NCBI RefSeq assembly: GCF_004339525.1
Contig: NZ_SMGE01000001.1
Span: forward strand, 1,798,001 to 1,862,000
Reading direction: 5' to 3'
Source: Flavobacterium sp. 90
GTDB lineage: Bacteria; Bacteroidota; Bacteroidia; Flavobacteriales; Flavobacteriaceae
Length of the DNA stretch: 64,000 nucleotides
The translations under genes and the position numbers were made by a program. Below are positions 30,641-38,716 of the stretch, one piece after another. The stretch's first letter is position 1; the number at the start of each line of letters is the position of its first letter. A model generated the notes under the pieces. It did no database searches. It saw only the letters and a list, made by a program, of their open reading frames with translations, and was not told where the DNA came from.

Positions 30641-31804
30641 ATGAAAAAGCAACTACTCGTATTACTAACCGCAGTTTTGTTAAGTTTTGGCGTAAATGCA
30701 CAAGTAAAATCATCTGAAACAAATGTTCTGGTTTTGATCTATTCTCAAAACGGAGGAACTTATAAAATGGCAAAAGCAATTGCCGAAGGAATTCAGGAAT
30801 ATCCACATACAAAAGCAACTATAAAACGTGTTCCTTCGATAAATGCAAAAGAAAAATTAAACGCTGATGTGGAGAAATTGCCAGTTGCAACGATCGAAGA
30901 ATTGGCAAATTATGACGGAATCGCGTTTGGAAGTCCGGTGCATTTTGCAAATATTAGCGCTGATATGAATTACTTTTTCAGTCAGAGTATTCCGCTTTGG
31001 ACTTCTAGAACTTTAGAAGGAAAACCGGCAACTGTATTTATGTCGGCTGGATCCGGAGCAGGAAAAGAAGCTGCAATTTTATCTTTTTGGAATATTCTTG
31101 CTTCGCACGGAATGATAATCGTACCTACAGGAATTATGGGAACGGCAACTTTAGACAAAACAGTTCCGCAAGGAAATACTCCATTTGGAGCAACTGCATT
31201 GGCTGGATCGCCTGTTGGAACTCGTCCGTCGCAAAGCGAATTGAATTTGGCTAAAGAACAAGGAAAAGCTTTGGCAAGAGCAGCTTCTGGATTGAAAAAT
31301 ACTGAAAATGTAAAAGCTGTAAAAACAACTTCTACAGAAACTAAAATCGATATCAATAAAACTTTAAAGGACAATAATATCGTTCTTCCTGAAGCTCCGA
31401 AACCGGTTGGGAATTATGTTCCGTTTACGATTTCAGATCATAAAGTATATATTAATCAAGTGGCTTTGAAAGATGGAAAGATCTTGAATGCAGGGAAAGT
31501 TGGCGCGACAGTTACAGACGATCAGGCGAAAGAAGCAACGTATCAAACGATGCTAAATGTTATTGCGGTTCTAAAAGAAGCTTGTGGGGGCGATTTGAAC
31601 AAAGTAAAACAATGTGTGCAATTAACGGGATATTTTAATACTACTCCGGAATATACACAACATGCGGCGCTTATGAATTCGGCTTCGAATTTGACGGCTT
31701 TGGTTTTTGGCGAAAAAGGTAAACACGCGAGAGCAACTATTGGGGCGGCTTCTTTACCTATAAATTCGGCTGTTGAAATTCAGGCGATTTTTGAAATTGA
31801 ATAA
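30641..31804 (+). CDS. Exported WrbA-like flavodoxin fused to RidA domain
   Basis: 387 residues. Signal peptide MKKQLLVLLTAVLLSFGVNA. Residues about 27-215 form a WrbA-like flavodoxin fold: LVLIYSQNGGTYKMAKAIAE (FMN phosphate loop), YDGIAFGSPVHFANISADM, TVFMSAGSGAGKEAAILSFW. Residues about 235-387 are a RidA/YjgF domain: LPEAPKPVGNYVPF, GKVGATVT, KEACGGDLNKVKQCVQLTGY, and HARATIGAASLP with the family Arg. WrbA reduces quinones with NAD(P)H; RidA hydrolyses reactive enamines and imines. Both are normally cytoplasmic and separate, so the exported fusion is unusual. A TAAATTTG box at 30549-30556 may be its promoter. Confidence 0.87.
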   Translation: MKKQLLVLLTAVLLSFGVNAQVKSSETNVLVLIYSQNGGTYKMAKAIAEGIQEYPHTKATIKRVPSINAKEKLNADVEKLPVATIEELANYDGIAFGSPVHFANISADMNYFFSQSIPLWTSRTLEGKPATVFMSAGSGAGKEAAILSFWNILASHGMIIVPTGIMGTATLDKTVPQGNTPFGATALAGSPVGTRPSQSELNLAKEQGKALARAASGLKNTENVKAVKTTSTETKIDINKTLKDNNIVLPEAPKPVGNYVPFTISDHKVYINQVALKDGKILNAGKVGATVTDDQAKEATYQTMLNVIAVLKEACGGDLNKVKQCVQLTGYFNTTPEYTQHAALMNSASNLTALVFGEKGKHARATIGAASLPINSAVEIQAIFEIE

Positions 31805-31812
31805 TAAGGAAG

Positions 31813-31905
31813 ATTTTACCGCAAAGGGCACAAAGGATTACGCAAAGGTCGCGAAGTTTTTTGCATTATGCTTTGCTTTGAGATTGCAAAATCGCAAAGC
31901 TTAAA
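31813..31905. repeat. CGCAAAG-family repeat
   Basis: TTACCGCAAAGGGCACAAAG, then TTACGCAAAGGTCGCGAAG, and an inverted CTTTGC-rich stretch to ATCGCAAAGC. It lies between the WrbA-RidA gene and the IS element. Confidence 0.6.
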
Positions 31906-31922
31906 CAGAATATTGTCATTTC

Positions 31923-32963
31923 TGTAGATGTTAGATATTTCGGTAACAAAATTTAACTTTAATAAATTTTGTTACGATGAGAAATAATAGTCAGGATTCC
32001 ACTTTAGAGCGGAACTACTTAGAGAAGTATCGTTTTCTAATAAAAGAATATGAACAGGTAAAAAATAAAACTCATCCTTTGTATAAAAAAGCAATGGATT
32101 TTTATGCAGCAAATAATACTTGCCGAAAGAGTTTTTTAAAGTATTATAATCGCTTTAAACAAAGTGGGAAATCTATTGATTTATTGCCCCAAAAAAGAGG
32201 TCCCAAATATAAAACAAGACGTCCTTTGCCTTTTATAGAGCAAAAAGTAATTGCATTACGAGAAAAAGGAAACAACAAATATGAAATTGTTAGTATCTTA
32301 AGGCCCAAATTAGGGAAGCATACACCATCATATTCAGGAGTTTATAATATTTTAAAACGCAATAAAATAAATAGATTAACTCCGAAGATTAAAAAGAATC
32401 ATCAAAAAATAATCAAGGAAAGAATGGGACAACTTGGTCATATTGATTGTCATTATTTGAGCAAAAGTATAATTAAAGGGGAAAATAAAAATCGCTATTT
32501 AGTTTGTGTAATAGATGATTACAGTCGAATTGCCTGGGCTGAATTAGTTTCTGATATTACCAGTTTAACAGTTATGTTTGCGGCATTGAAATGTTTAAAC
32601 ATCCTAAGTGATCATTATGAAATAAAATTTGAAGAGATATTATCTGATAATGGAGCTGAATTTGGACCTAAAACAAGCAAAGTGAAAAATAATCACCCTT
32701 TTGAGAGGATGTTAATGGAATTAGGTATTGTTCATAGGTACACAAAACCCTACAGACCACAAACTAATGGTAAAGTTGAACGCTTTTGGAGAACTCTTGA
32801 AGATGATTTATTGAGAGACACAGATTTTGATTCTCATGAAGAATTAAAAGAAGAATTATTGCAATACTTATATTATTATAATCATGAAAGACCACATCAA
32901 GGTATTGATGGAAAAAAACCAATCGAAATGATAAATCCGTTACCGAAATAAGTAACCTTTACA
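31923..32963 (+). mobile_element. Intact IS481-type insertion sequence with 5-base target duplication
   Basis: 1041 bases. The ends are inverted repeats starting TGTA and sharing TATTTCGGTAAC, 21 of 25 bases identical. The flanks carry a direct repeat ATTTC at 31918-31922 and 32964-32968. One transposase gene fills the element, and its stop codon lies inside the right inverted repeat. Removing the element and one ATTTC restores a perfect 30-base inverted repeat of the host element at 31913-33060, which proves the boundaries. All parts look intact, so it may still move. Confidence 0.9.
31977..32951 (+). CDS. IS481-type DDE transposase
   Basis: 324 residues. The N-terminal part has helix-turn-helix regions (FYAANNTCRKSFLKYYNRF; IEQKVIALREKGNNKYEI). 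The integrase-like core holds the catalytic triad: Asp in GHIDCHYL, Asp in ILSDNGAEFG and Glu in TNGKVERFWRTL, then YNHERPHQGIDGKKPIE. One uninterrupted frame, as in IS481 rather than the frameshifted IS3 family. Full length. Confidence 0.92.
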   Translation: MRNNSQDSTLERNYLEKYRFLIKEYEQVKNKTHPLYKKAMDFYAANNTCRKSFLKYYNRFKQSGKSIDLLPQKRGPKYKTRRPLPFIEQKVIALREKGNNKYEIVSILRPKLGKHTPSYSGVYNILKRNKINRLTPKIKKNHQKIIKERMGQLGHIDCHYLSKSIIKGENKNRYLVCVIDDYSRIAWAELVSDITSLTVMFAALKCLNILSDHYEIKFEEILSDNGAEFGPKTSKVKNNHPFERMLMELGIVHRYTKPYRPQTNGKVERFWRTLEDDLLRDTDFDSHEELKEELLQYLYYYNHERPHQGIDGKKPIEMINPLPK

Positions 32964-33060
32964 ATTTCGACGAAGGAGAAATCTTCGCAAGTAACTCCGT
33001 AACGAAAATCCAATCTTTGTCGAGCTTCTCGCGAAGATTTCTCCTTCGTCGAAATGACAA
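32964..33060. repeat. MITE-like palindrome interrupted by the IS
   Basis: GACGAAGGAGAAATCTTCGC (32969-32988) plus the ten bases left of the IS (31913-31922, TTGTCATTTC) form a 30-base arm. The other arm, 33031-33060, is its perfect reverse complement. The loop is 42 bases. Related but degenerate copies are at 25274-25345, 28981-29036 and 29701-29842. It holds no open frame, so it is either a MITE needing a transposase in trans or a folded-RNA repeat. Confidence 0.82.
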
Positions 33061-33167
33061 AATCTTTGCGATTTTGTGTCTTTTTCACCATACCAATATA
33101 GCCCTTAAACTTAATGACATTGACAGTACAAACTGCACATATTTTATAACATAATCTAGTTTTTTTT

Positions 33168-33217
33168 TGCGTGAGGGATAGAGCTAAGCTACCGAAGTAG
33201 CAGTGAAAGCCCGACAG
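33168..33217 (+). repeat. Structured repeat, copy 3 (short form)
   Basis: TTGCGTGAGGGATAGAGC opens it and GTGAAAGCCCGACAGC closes it. These borders match copy 1 (GCGTTAGGGATGGAAGC and GGACAGCCCGAC), but the CTTTTGTG hairpin is replaced by a small stem GCTACC..GTAGC. A strong terminator follows four bases later. Confidence 0.5.
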
Positions 33218-33221
33218 CAAT

Positions 33222-33268
33222 AAAAAAAGGGGCCGACTAAGCGATTTGCATAGTTGGCCCCTTTTTTT
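33222..33268. terminator. Strong bidirectional terminator
   Basis: Seven A and GGGGCCGACTA pair with TAGTTGGCCCC and seven T around an 11-base loop. It serves the lipoprotein gene ending at 33304 on the minus strand and anything transcribed through repeat copy 3 on the plus strand. Confidence 0.9.
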
Positions 33269-33303
33269 ATTGGTGGCACGCCCAGATTATTATTGGCGTA
33301 ATA

Positions 33304-33963
33304 TTATGATTTTGGCAATGGTGCTCCAACGGCAATATCGCAACGGTGACCTGCTTGTCCGTGTGGCGGATTCATGCCTTCGGCTGTTGCAACTGGCTTT
33401 TCGGTACTTAATAAAGCGGGAACAGCATTATTAGCCGGCGGCGTAACAGTAAAACTTTGCGACGCGCTTCCGCTTTGTGCAGGAGTGGCAGCAACTGGTT
33501 TGGCTACAGGAGAATTTAAAGGCGCTCCTACAGGAATATCACATCTGTGTCCTGGTTGACCATGCGACGGATTCATACCTTTGGCTACTTTTACCGGAGC
33601 CGCAGTTGTTGTAGTAACTACTTGTTGTTGACTTGGATTCATTTGAACCGTTTGTGCAGGTTGTGCATTCACAGTTTGCCCCTGTTGCGTTGGTGCTGAA
33701 TTTAATGGTGCGCCAACGGCAATATCGCAACGATGTCCGGGTTGTCCGTGAGCAGGATTTAATCCTTTGGTTTCTCCCAAAACCGTATTTGGATTTGTTG
33801 CCGGCATTTGAACTACTGATTTTGTTTTTGCTGTGTCTTTTGCCAATCCTAATTTAACTAACTCAGAAGTTGGTGTGTTTTCTTGTGGCTCCAATTCCTT
33901 TTTGCAGGAAGTTAAAAATAAGGAAGTAACAAATATTGAGGTGATAAATATTTTTGGATTCAT
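33304..33963 (-). CDS. Lipoprotein with three HGQPGHRCDI-type repeats
   Basis: 219 residues with a lipobox FLTSC (Cys20). Three near-identical units of about 23 residues sit at about 67-89, 129-151 and 196-219 (C-terminus), each NP.HGQ.GHRCDI.VGAPL. Linkers are Ala/Thr/Gln/Pro-rich and disordered. Every unit holds two His and one Cys, which could bind a metal or haem, or the Cys may form a disulfide. I have seen this motif in other Bacteroidota proteins, but know no function. It would be anchored at a membrane facing the periplasm or surface. Confidence 0.78.
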   Translation of the reverse strand: MNPKIFITSIFVTSLFLTSCKKELEPQENTPTSELVKLGLAKDTAKTKSVVQMPATNPNTVLGETKGLNPAHGQPGHRCDIAVGAPLNSAPTQQGQTVNAQPAQTVQMNPSQQQVVTTTTAAPVKVAKGMNPSHGQPGHRCDIPVGAPLNSPVAKPVAATPAQSGSASQSFTVTPPANNAVPALLSTEKPVATAEGMNPPHGQAGHRCDIAVGAPLPKS

Positions 33964-34049
33964 GATGTCTATTTTAAAGTATTCAAATATACTAAATCAA
34001 ATTATACCATATAAGTGATATAAGTTAATTTAAGTTTTGTCTTTTTATT

Positions 34050-34185
34050 TAGTCTCGCAAAAGCGCAGAGGCGCAAAGAAAATTAACTTGGCGTCTTTAC
34101 GCCTTTGCGTGATTAATTTCATTTACCTACAACGGATTAAAATCCGTTGCTACAAAATGCATCGTTCCTCCGGAACTTTTCAATC
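34050..34185. repeat. Two dispersed repeats in the gap before the NTF2-like gene
   Basis: CGCAAAGGCGTAAAG-type sequence (34055-34115) and CAACGGATTAAAATCCGTTG (34129-34148) followed by CATCGTTCCTCCGGAAC, the reverse form of the repeat at 29590-29640. No gene in 33964-34341. A TATATTTG box at 33984-33991 (minus) may drive the repeat lipoprotein. Confidence 0.65.
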
Positions 34186-34341
34186 TTTGTTATTAAAATA
34201 AACTTGGCGACTCTGCTCCTGATAGCTATCGGGATTGCGAGATTAAATTCGTCCAACAAAAACCTTTGAATCTTTGTTCCTTTGAACCTTTGCACCTTTA
34301 AAAGAATATTTCCTAACTTTAAATCCAAAACAAAACCTATT

Positions 34342-34833
34342 ATGAAAAAATCAATTCTACTTTTATTATTCGTTGCTTCTTTTGCAAATGCACAAACTTC
34401 TGAAAAAGACAAAGTCAACCAAACTATCGATGCCTGGCATAAGGCTGCTGCCGATGTAAAATTTGATACTTATTTTAATTTAATGGCTGATGATGCAATT
34501 TTCATTGGAACGGACGCTACCGAAAACTGGATTAAAAAAGACTTCAAAATATGGGCAAAACCTTTTTTTGACAAAGGAACAACTTGGAATTTTACAGCGC
34601 TTGAACGTCATATCTTTTTTGATAAATCGGGAAAAATTGCATGGTTTGACGAATTATTAAATACACAAATGAAAATTTGTCGCGGTTCTGGTATTTTGGT
34701 AAAAGTAGGGAAAGAATGGAAAATTCAGCATTATGTTTTATCAATGACGATTCCGAATGATGATATTGATGCTATCATTAAAGTAAAAGCGCCAATCGAA
34801 GATGTTTTGATTGCGAAGCTTCAGAAAAAATAA
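34342..34833 (+). CDS. Exported NTF2/SnoaL-like protein
   Basis: 163 residues from MKKSILLLLFVASFANAQ, a clean signal peptide; an upstream Met adds 20 residues before it and is rejected. The rest fits the NTF2-like/SnoaL_3 (DUF4440-type) fold: QTIDAWHKAAADVKFDTYF, LMADDAIFIGTDATENW, FDKSGKIAWFDELL, and GSGILVKVGKEWKIQHYVLS. These domains form small cone-shaped pockets for ligands or enzymatic use; the activity here cannot be told. Confidence 0.82.
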   Translation: MKKSILLLLFVASFANAQTSEKDKVNQTIDAWHKAAADVKFDTYFNLMADDAIFIGTDATENWIKKDFKIWAKPFFDKGTTWNFTALERHIFFDKSGKIAWFDELLNTQMKICRGSGILVKVGKEWKIQHYVLSMTIPNDDIDAIIKVKAPIEDVLIAKLQKK

Positions 34834-35049
34834 ACATTTTTGAACTTTGTTCTTATAATCCTAACTTTTCTAGCACTTTAGCGAACTTGATATCGATTTA
34901 ATTATAATATAATTGACAATATTAGTCCTATTTTGGAAGTTCAAAATAAGATTGTCTCAAAAAAAAGGTTCGAATTTTACAATATTAACTAAAATAAAAG
35001 CCACACCTCTATTTTATTAGCCCTTGAAATCAAAATCTTTATTTTTTTT

Positions 35050-35057
35050 TAACTTTG
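35050..35057 (+). promoter_or_regulatory. Probable -7 box of the ammonium transporter gene
   Basis: TAACTTTG fits TAnnTTTG, 38 bases before the start codon. The nearest TTG (35024-35026) is 23 bases away, slightly long. No sigma-54 or nitrogen-control motif was noticed. Confidence 0.45.
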
Positions 35058-35095
35058 ACCCCAAAAAAAATAGGGTTAAATAAAGTATTTGAAAA

Positions 35096-36478
35096 ATGAA
35101 AATAGAAAAACGCTGGATCATTTCCTTTATTATTATAAGTATTGTTTGTATTACCGGCGCATTTTGGCCAACTGTTACGCAAAATAGTTATGTATTATCT
35201 GAATTTGGCACAACCGATCATATCGTTCCTGCCGATGTTGCCTGGATGTTAACTTCTTGTTGTCTGGTTTTGATTATGACACCGGGATTATCATTTTTCT
35301 ACGGAGGAATGGTAGGCCGAAAAAATGTAATTTCGACAATGTTACAAAGTTTCATTTGTTTGGGCGTTGTAACACTTTTATGGGTTGTAGTTGGTTTTAG
35401 TCTGGCTTTTGGTGATCCTGTGGGTTTTGGTTCCGGAGCTCATTTTTATAGCTTCTTTGGCAATCCAACAACTTTTGCTTTTATGGATTATGTGGGCGTT
35501 TTGCCTCATAAGAAATTAGCGAGCACGATTCCGTTTATGTTATTTGCTTTGTTCCAAATGAAATTTGCGATTATTGCTCCGGCAATTATTACGGGTTCGT
35601 TTGCAGAGCGCGTTCGCTTTATATCATATTTATTATTCATCAGTTTGTTTACCATATTTATTTATGCGCCTTTGTGCCATTCGGTTTGGTATCCAACAGG
35701 AATTTTAGGAACTTATTTTGGTGTAAAAGATTTCGCCGGAGGAACTGTCGTACATATGAGTTCAGGTTTTGCTGCTCTTGCCGGAGTTTTGGTTTTAGGA
35801 AAAAGAAAAAATAGTGCTCATATACCCACCAATATTCCGTTTGTATTATTAGGAACCGGAATGTTATGGTTTGGATGGTTTGGCTTCAACGCTGGTTCTG
35901 CACTTGCTGCCAACGGAACTGCTGCAATGGCTTTTGCAACTACAACAACATCATCTGCTGCCGCAATGTTAACCTGGGTTTTCTTTGATCGAATGAACGG
36001 CAGAAAAGTTTCGGCACTTGGAGCTTGTATTGGAGCTGTTGTTGGTCTGGTTGCTATAACGCCAGCCGCAGGATTTGTGTCGGTTCCTGAAAGTATGTTT
36101 TTTGGATTTATTACTGCTTTGGTTTCAAACTCAGTTGTAAATTGTCGTTTCTCAAAAAGATTTGATGATACGCTTGACGTTTTTGCTTGTCACGGTGTTG
36201 GTGGAATTATGGGAATGATTCTAACGGCAATTTTCGCTCATGGCGAAGATGCAAGTTTACTTCACGGCGGATGGAATGTTTTTGGTCACCATATGATGGC
36301 ATTGGTTCTGGTTTCTATCTTTACTTTCTTCGGAGCTTATTTCTTATTCAAAGTAACCAATTTTATCATTCCGCTTCGTGTTTCTGAAGAAAACGAACAT
36401 ATTGGACTGGATTTATCGCAACACGATGAAACTCTTGATCCAAAATTAAAACCTATTACTGAGGCTCATTACGGGTAA
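35096..36478 (+). CDS. amt: Ammonium transporter, Amt family
   Basis: 460 residues with 11-12 membrane helices. The family signature DVAWMLTSCCLVLIMTPGL opens it, with FFYGGMVGRKNVISTM next. The twin pore histidines lie in VVHMSSGFAAL and DVFACHGVGGIMG. GFNAGSALAANGTAAMAF and ATTTTSSAAAMLTW are also typical. It moves ammonium into the cell. No PII protein gene (glnK) is adjacent, unlike the usual amtB-glnK pair. Confidence 0.96.
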   Translation: MKIEKRWIISFIIISIVCITGAFWPTVTQNSYVLSEFGTTDHIVPADVAWMLTSCCLVLIMTPGLSFFYGGMVGRKNVISTMLQSFICLGVVTLLWVVVGFSLAFGDPVGFGSGAHFYSFFGNPTTFAFMDYVGVLPHKKLASTIPFMLFALFQMKFAIIAPAIITGSFAERVRFISYLLFISLFTIFIYAPLCHSVWYPTGILGTYFGVKDFAGGTVVHMSSGFAALAGVLVLGKRKNSAHIPTNIPFVLLGTGMLWFGWFGFNAGSALAANGTAAMAFATTTTSSAAAMLTWVFFDRMNGRKVSALGACIGAVVGLVAITPAAGFVSVPESMFFGFITALVSNSVVNCRFSKRFDDTLDVFACHGVGGIMGMILTAIFAHGEDASLLHGGWNVFGHHMMALVLVSIFTFFGAYFLFKVTNFIIPLRVSEENEHIGLDLSQHDETLDPKLKPITEAHYG

Positions 36479-36484
36479 ATATAT

Positions 36485-36745
36485 TTTTCAGCCACGAATT
36501 TCACAAATTAGCACTAATTTTTTCTGCTATCTAGCCAAATTGATTCGTGTAAATTTGTGAAATTCGTGGCGAAAACTTAACCGGTGTAGTCCCTACAGGA
36601 CATTTTTATTAGGTGTACCAATCTCATTTTCTACCAACATTTAACTCCTAACGGAGTAGTTAAAAGAGTATTTAAAAAAATCTTTTTAATCTCTATAATC
36701 TGTGGCAAAAAATTAATCCCAATTCATGGAATTCGTGGCAAAAAA
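36485..36745. repeat. Palindromic repeats of the ATTCGTGGC family
   Basis: GCCACGAATTTCACAAATTA pairs with GTAAATTTGTGAAATTCGTGGC-type sequence at 36545-36570. Further right is ATCTGTGGC and CATGGAATTCGTGGC. Between them, GTGTAGTCCCTACAGGACAT and CTAACGGAGTAG look like another dispersed repeat. Confidence 0.7.
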
Positions 36746-36787
36746 ACTTTAAACCCAATTCGGCTATTTTCATTCGTTTATATTCCT

Positions 36788-36795
36788 TAATTTTG
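36788..36795 (+). promoter_or_regulatory. -7 box of trmB that decides its start
   Basis: TAATTTTG matches TAnnTTTG. The upstream in-frame TTG codon at 36793 is part of this box and so cannot be the translation start. The GTG at 36814 lies a short leader downstream. Confidence 0.6.
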
Positions 36796-36813
36796 CTGAA
36801 AATTTTTGTAAAA

Positions 36814-37491
36814 GTGGGAAGTAAAAATAAACTAAAAAGATTCAGAGAAAACGAAACGTTCCAAAACGTTTTTCAACCAACCAGAGAAGAAGTTGTAGGC
36901 GACTTAATGCCTTTGAAAGGAAAATGGAACTCTGATTTCTTTAAAAATGACAATCCATTAGTTTTAGAATTAGGATGTGGAAAAGGAGAATATTCTGTTG
37001 GATTAGCAGAAAGATATCCAAACAAAAATTTTATTGGAATAGATATTAAAGGTGCTCGTTTCTGGAGAGGTGCAAAAACCGCTGTCGAAAACGGTCTTCA
37101 TAATGTTGCTTTTATTCGTACTCAAATCGAATTAATCAATCATATTTTTGCTGAAAATGAAGTGGATGAAATCTGGATTACTTTTCCGGATCCTCAAATT
37201 AAATACAAAAGAACAAAACACAGAATGACTAATTCGGAGTTTTTGAAATTGTACAAAAGAATCCTTAAAAAAGACGGTGTCGTAAACTTAAAAACCGACA
37301 GCGAATTCATGCACGGATATACTCTTGGATTGCTTCACGGTGAAGGACACGAAGTTTTATATGCAAACCATAACGTATATACAAACGAAGGAAGTCCTGA
37401 GGAAGTTACTGCTTTTCAGACTTTTTACGAGAAACAATATTTAGAGATTAATAAGGCAATTACGTATATTCGCTTTAAAATTAAAGACTAA
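36814..37491 (+). CDS. trmB: tRNA (guanine-N7-)-methyltransferase
   Basis: 225 residues from a GTG start (MGSKNKLKRF), preferred because the upstream TTG lies in the promoter and family members start there. Motifs: LELGCGKGEYSVGLA (SAM-binding), FIGIDIKGARFWRGAKTA, EIWITFPDPQIKYKRTKHR (the FPDP.PK-type motif of TrmB) and LKTDSEFMHGY. It forms m7G46 in the variable loop of tRNAs. Followed after 43 bases by the LysE-type gene. Confidence 0.94.
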   Translation: MGSKNKLKRFRENETFQNVFQPTREEVVGDLMPLKGKWNSDFFKNDNPLVLELGCGKGEYSVGLAERYPNKNFIGIDIKGARFWRGAKTAVENGLHNVAFIRTQIELINHIFAENEVDEIWITFPDPQIKYKRTKHRMTNSEFLKLYKRILKKDGVVNLKTDSEFMHGYTLGLLHGEGHEVLYANHNVYTNEGSPEEVTAFQTFYEKQYLEINKAITYIRFKIKD

Positions 37492-37534
37492 TTTTAATTT
37501 TAAAAACGATTTTTCAAACCCATTAAATAACTGA

Positions 37535-38170
37535 ATGGCATTACTTACCCCATTACTTTCAGGTTTTATTGCCGCTTTCATTGGGATTATTCCGCCAGGA
37601 TTAATCAACATGACCGCAGCCAAAGTAAACTTAAAAGAAGGCAAAAAGAATGCTTTGTGGTTTGTTGCCGGTGCCATTTTAGTAATCTTTTTTCAGGTTT
37701 CTTTGGCCGTTTTATTTGCTCAGGTAATTGATAATCGTCCGGATGTTGTAACGCTGTTACGCGAAATTGGTTTTGCTATCTTTTCGATCTTAACGATTTA
37801 CTTTTTGTTTTTTGCTAAAGAACCAAAAGCTAAAAAATCCAAGATAAAAAAGCACAGTAAAAAAAGTCGTTTCTTTTTAGGAATGCTGCTTTCCGGTTTG
37901 AACTTTTTTCCAATTCCGTATTATGTTGTTGTGAGTGTTACCCTGGCTTCTTATCATCTTTTTGCATTCGAAAACAACATTATTTTTACTTTTGTATTCG
38001 GATCTGTTTTAGGTTCGTTTGCTGCTTTATACAGTTACATTGGTTTCTTTGGAAGAATAGAAAAGAAAACCGATTATGTCATGAGAAACATGAATACTAT
38101 TATTGGTAGTATCACAGGATTAATTGCCATTGCAACGCTTTTTAATATTTTGAGTTACTACTTTGGTTAA
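37535..38170 (+). CDS. LysE-type membrane exporter
   Basis: 211 residues with about six membrane helices. The first carries GFIAAFIGIIPPGLINMTAAKV, in the place of the PGP motif of LysE/RhtB exporters. A basic cytoplasmic loop KEPKAKKSKIKKHSKKSRF divides the two halves. It may export an amino acid or metabolite; substrate unknown. Same strand as trmB. Confidence 0.8.
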   Translation: MALLTPLLSGFIAAFIGIIPPGLINMTAAKVNLKEGKKNALWFVAGAILVIFFQVSLAVLFAQVIDNRPDVVTLLREIGFAIFSILTIYFLFFAKEPKAKKSKIKKHSKKSRFFLGMLLSGLNFFPIPYYVVVSVTLASYHLFAFENNIIFTFVFGSVLGSFAALYSYIGFFGRIEKKTDYVMRNMNTIIGSITGLIAIATLFNILSYYFG

Positions 38171-38199
38171 AAATATTAGCCACACATTTCAAATATTAA

Positions 38200-38340
38200 A
38201 TTGATTTTTAAATTTGTTTCACGCAGATTTTGCAGATTTAAGCAAATTTAAAAAGATTTTTGGTTTATTTTTAATCTGCATGAAACTCAAGTTTGACAAA
38301 CCAAAGTAAAATCATTTTTAATCCTTTAATCTGTGGCAGA
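38200..38340. repeat. GCAGATT / ATCTGTGGC repeat
   Basis: TTTCACGCAGATTTTGCAGA pairs with TTAATCTGCATGAAAC, then AATCCTTTAATCTGTGGCAG. It reaches to within a few bases of the next start codon, so the leader of that gene begins in a repeat. Confidence 0.65.
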
Positions 38341-38344
38341 AAAC

Positions 38345-38671
38345 ATGGCTGAAGATAATTTTTTCGAAAGAGTTTATGCAATCGCCAGACAAATTCCATA
38401 CGGAAAAGTAACTTCTTATGGCGCTATTGCGAAAGCTTTAGGAACCGCACGTTCTGCTCGAATGGTCGGTTGGGCAATGAATGCTTGTCACAATATGGAT
38501 GATGTTCCCGCTCACAGAGTTGTAAACAGAAAAGGCCTTTTGACCGGAAAACACCATTTTGACGGAACCAATTTAATGCAGCAACTTCTGGAAAGCGAAG
38601 GTATTGTTGTAGAAAACAATCAAATCATAGATCTCGAAAAGCACTTTTGGACACCTGAAATTGAATTATAG
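38345..38671 (+). CDS. Alkyltransferase-like DNA-lesion-binding protein
   Basis: 108 residues from MAEDNFFERVYAI; a GTG four codons upstream lies in the repeat and is rejected. It matches the DNA-binding half of O6-alkylguanine transferases: IPYGKVTSYGAIAKALGTAR, MVGWAMNACH and VVNRKGLLTGKHHF. The active-site PCHRV is PAHRV here, with Ala in place of the catalytic Cys. So it cannot repair by alkyl transfer and should be an ATL protein, which binds and flips O6-alkylguanine to recruit nucleotide excision repair. Confidence 0.92.
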   Translation: MAEDNFFERVYAIARQIPYGKVTSYGAIAKALGTARSARMVGWAMNACHNMDDVPAHRVVNRKGLLTGKHHFDGTNLMQQLLESEGIVVENNQIIDLEKHFWTPEIEL

Positions 38672-38716
38672 ATGCCGCAATCTTTGTCAAAGTTTTGAAC
38701 TTTGACAAAGATAAAC

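Noticed and set aside
34834..35095. A riboswitch or PII-linked control site before the ammonium transporter
   Set aside because: Apart from a TAACTTTG box no conserved structure or motif is visible in this AT-rich stretch.
36793..36813. Longer start (TTG) for trmB
   Set aside because: The TTG is part of the TAATTTTG promoter box; the GTG at 36814 gives the normal family N-terminus.
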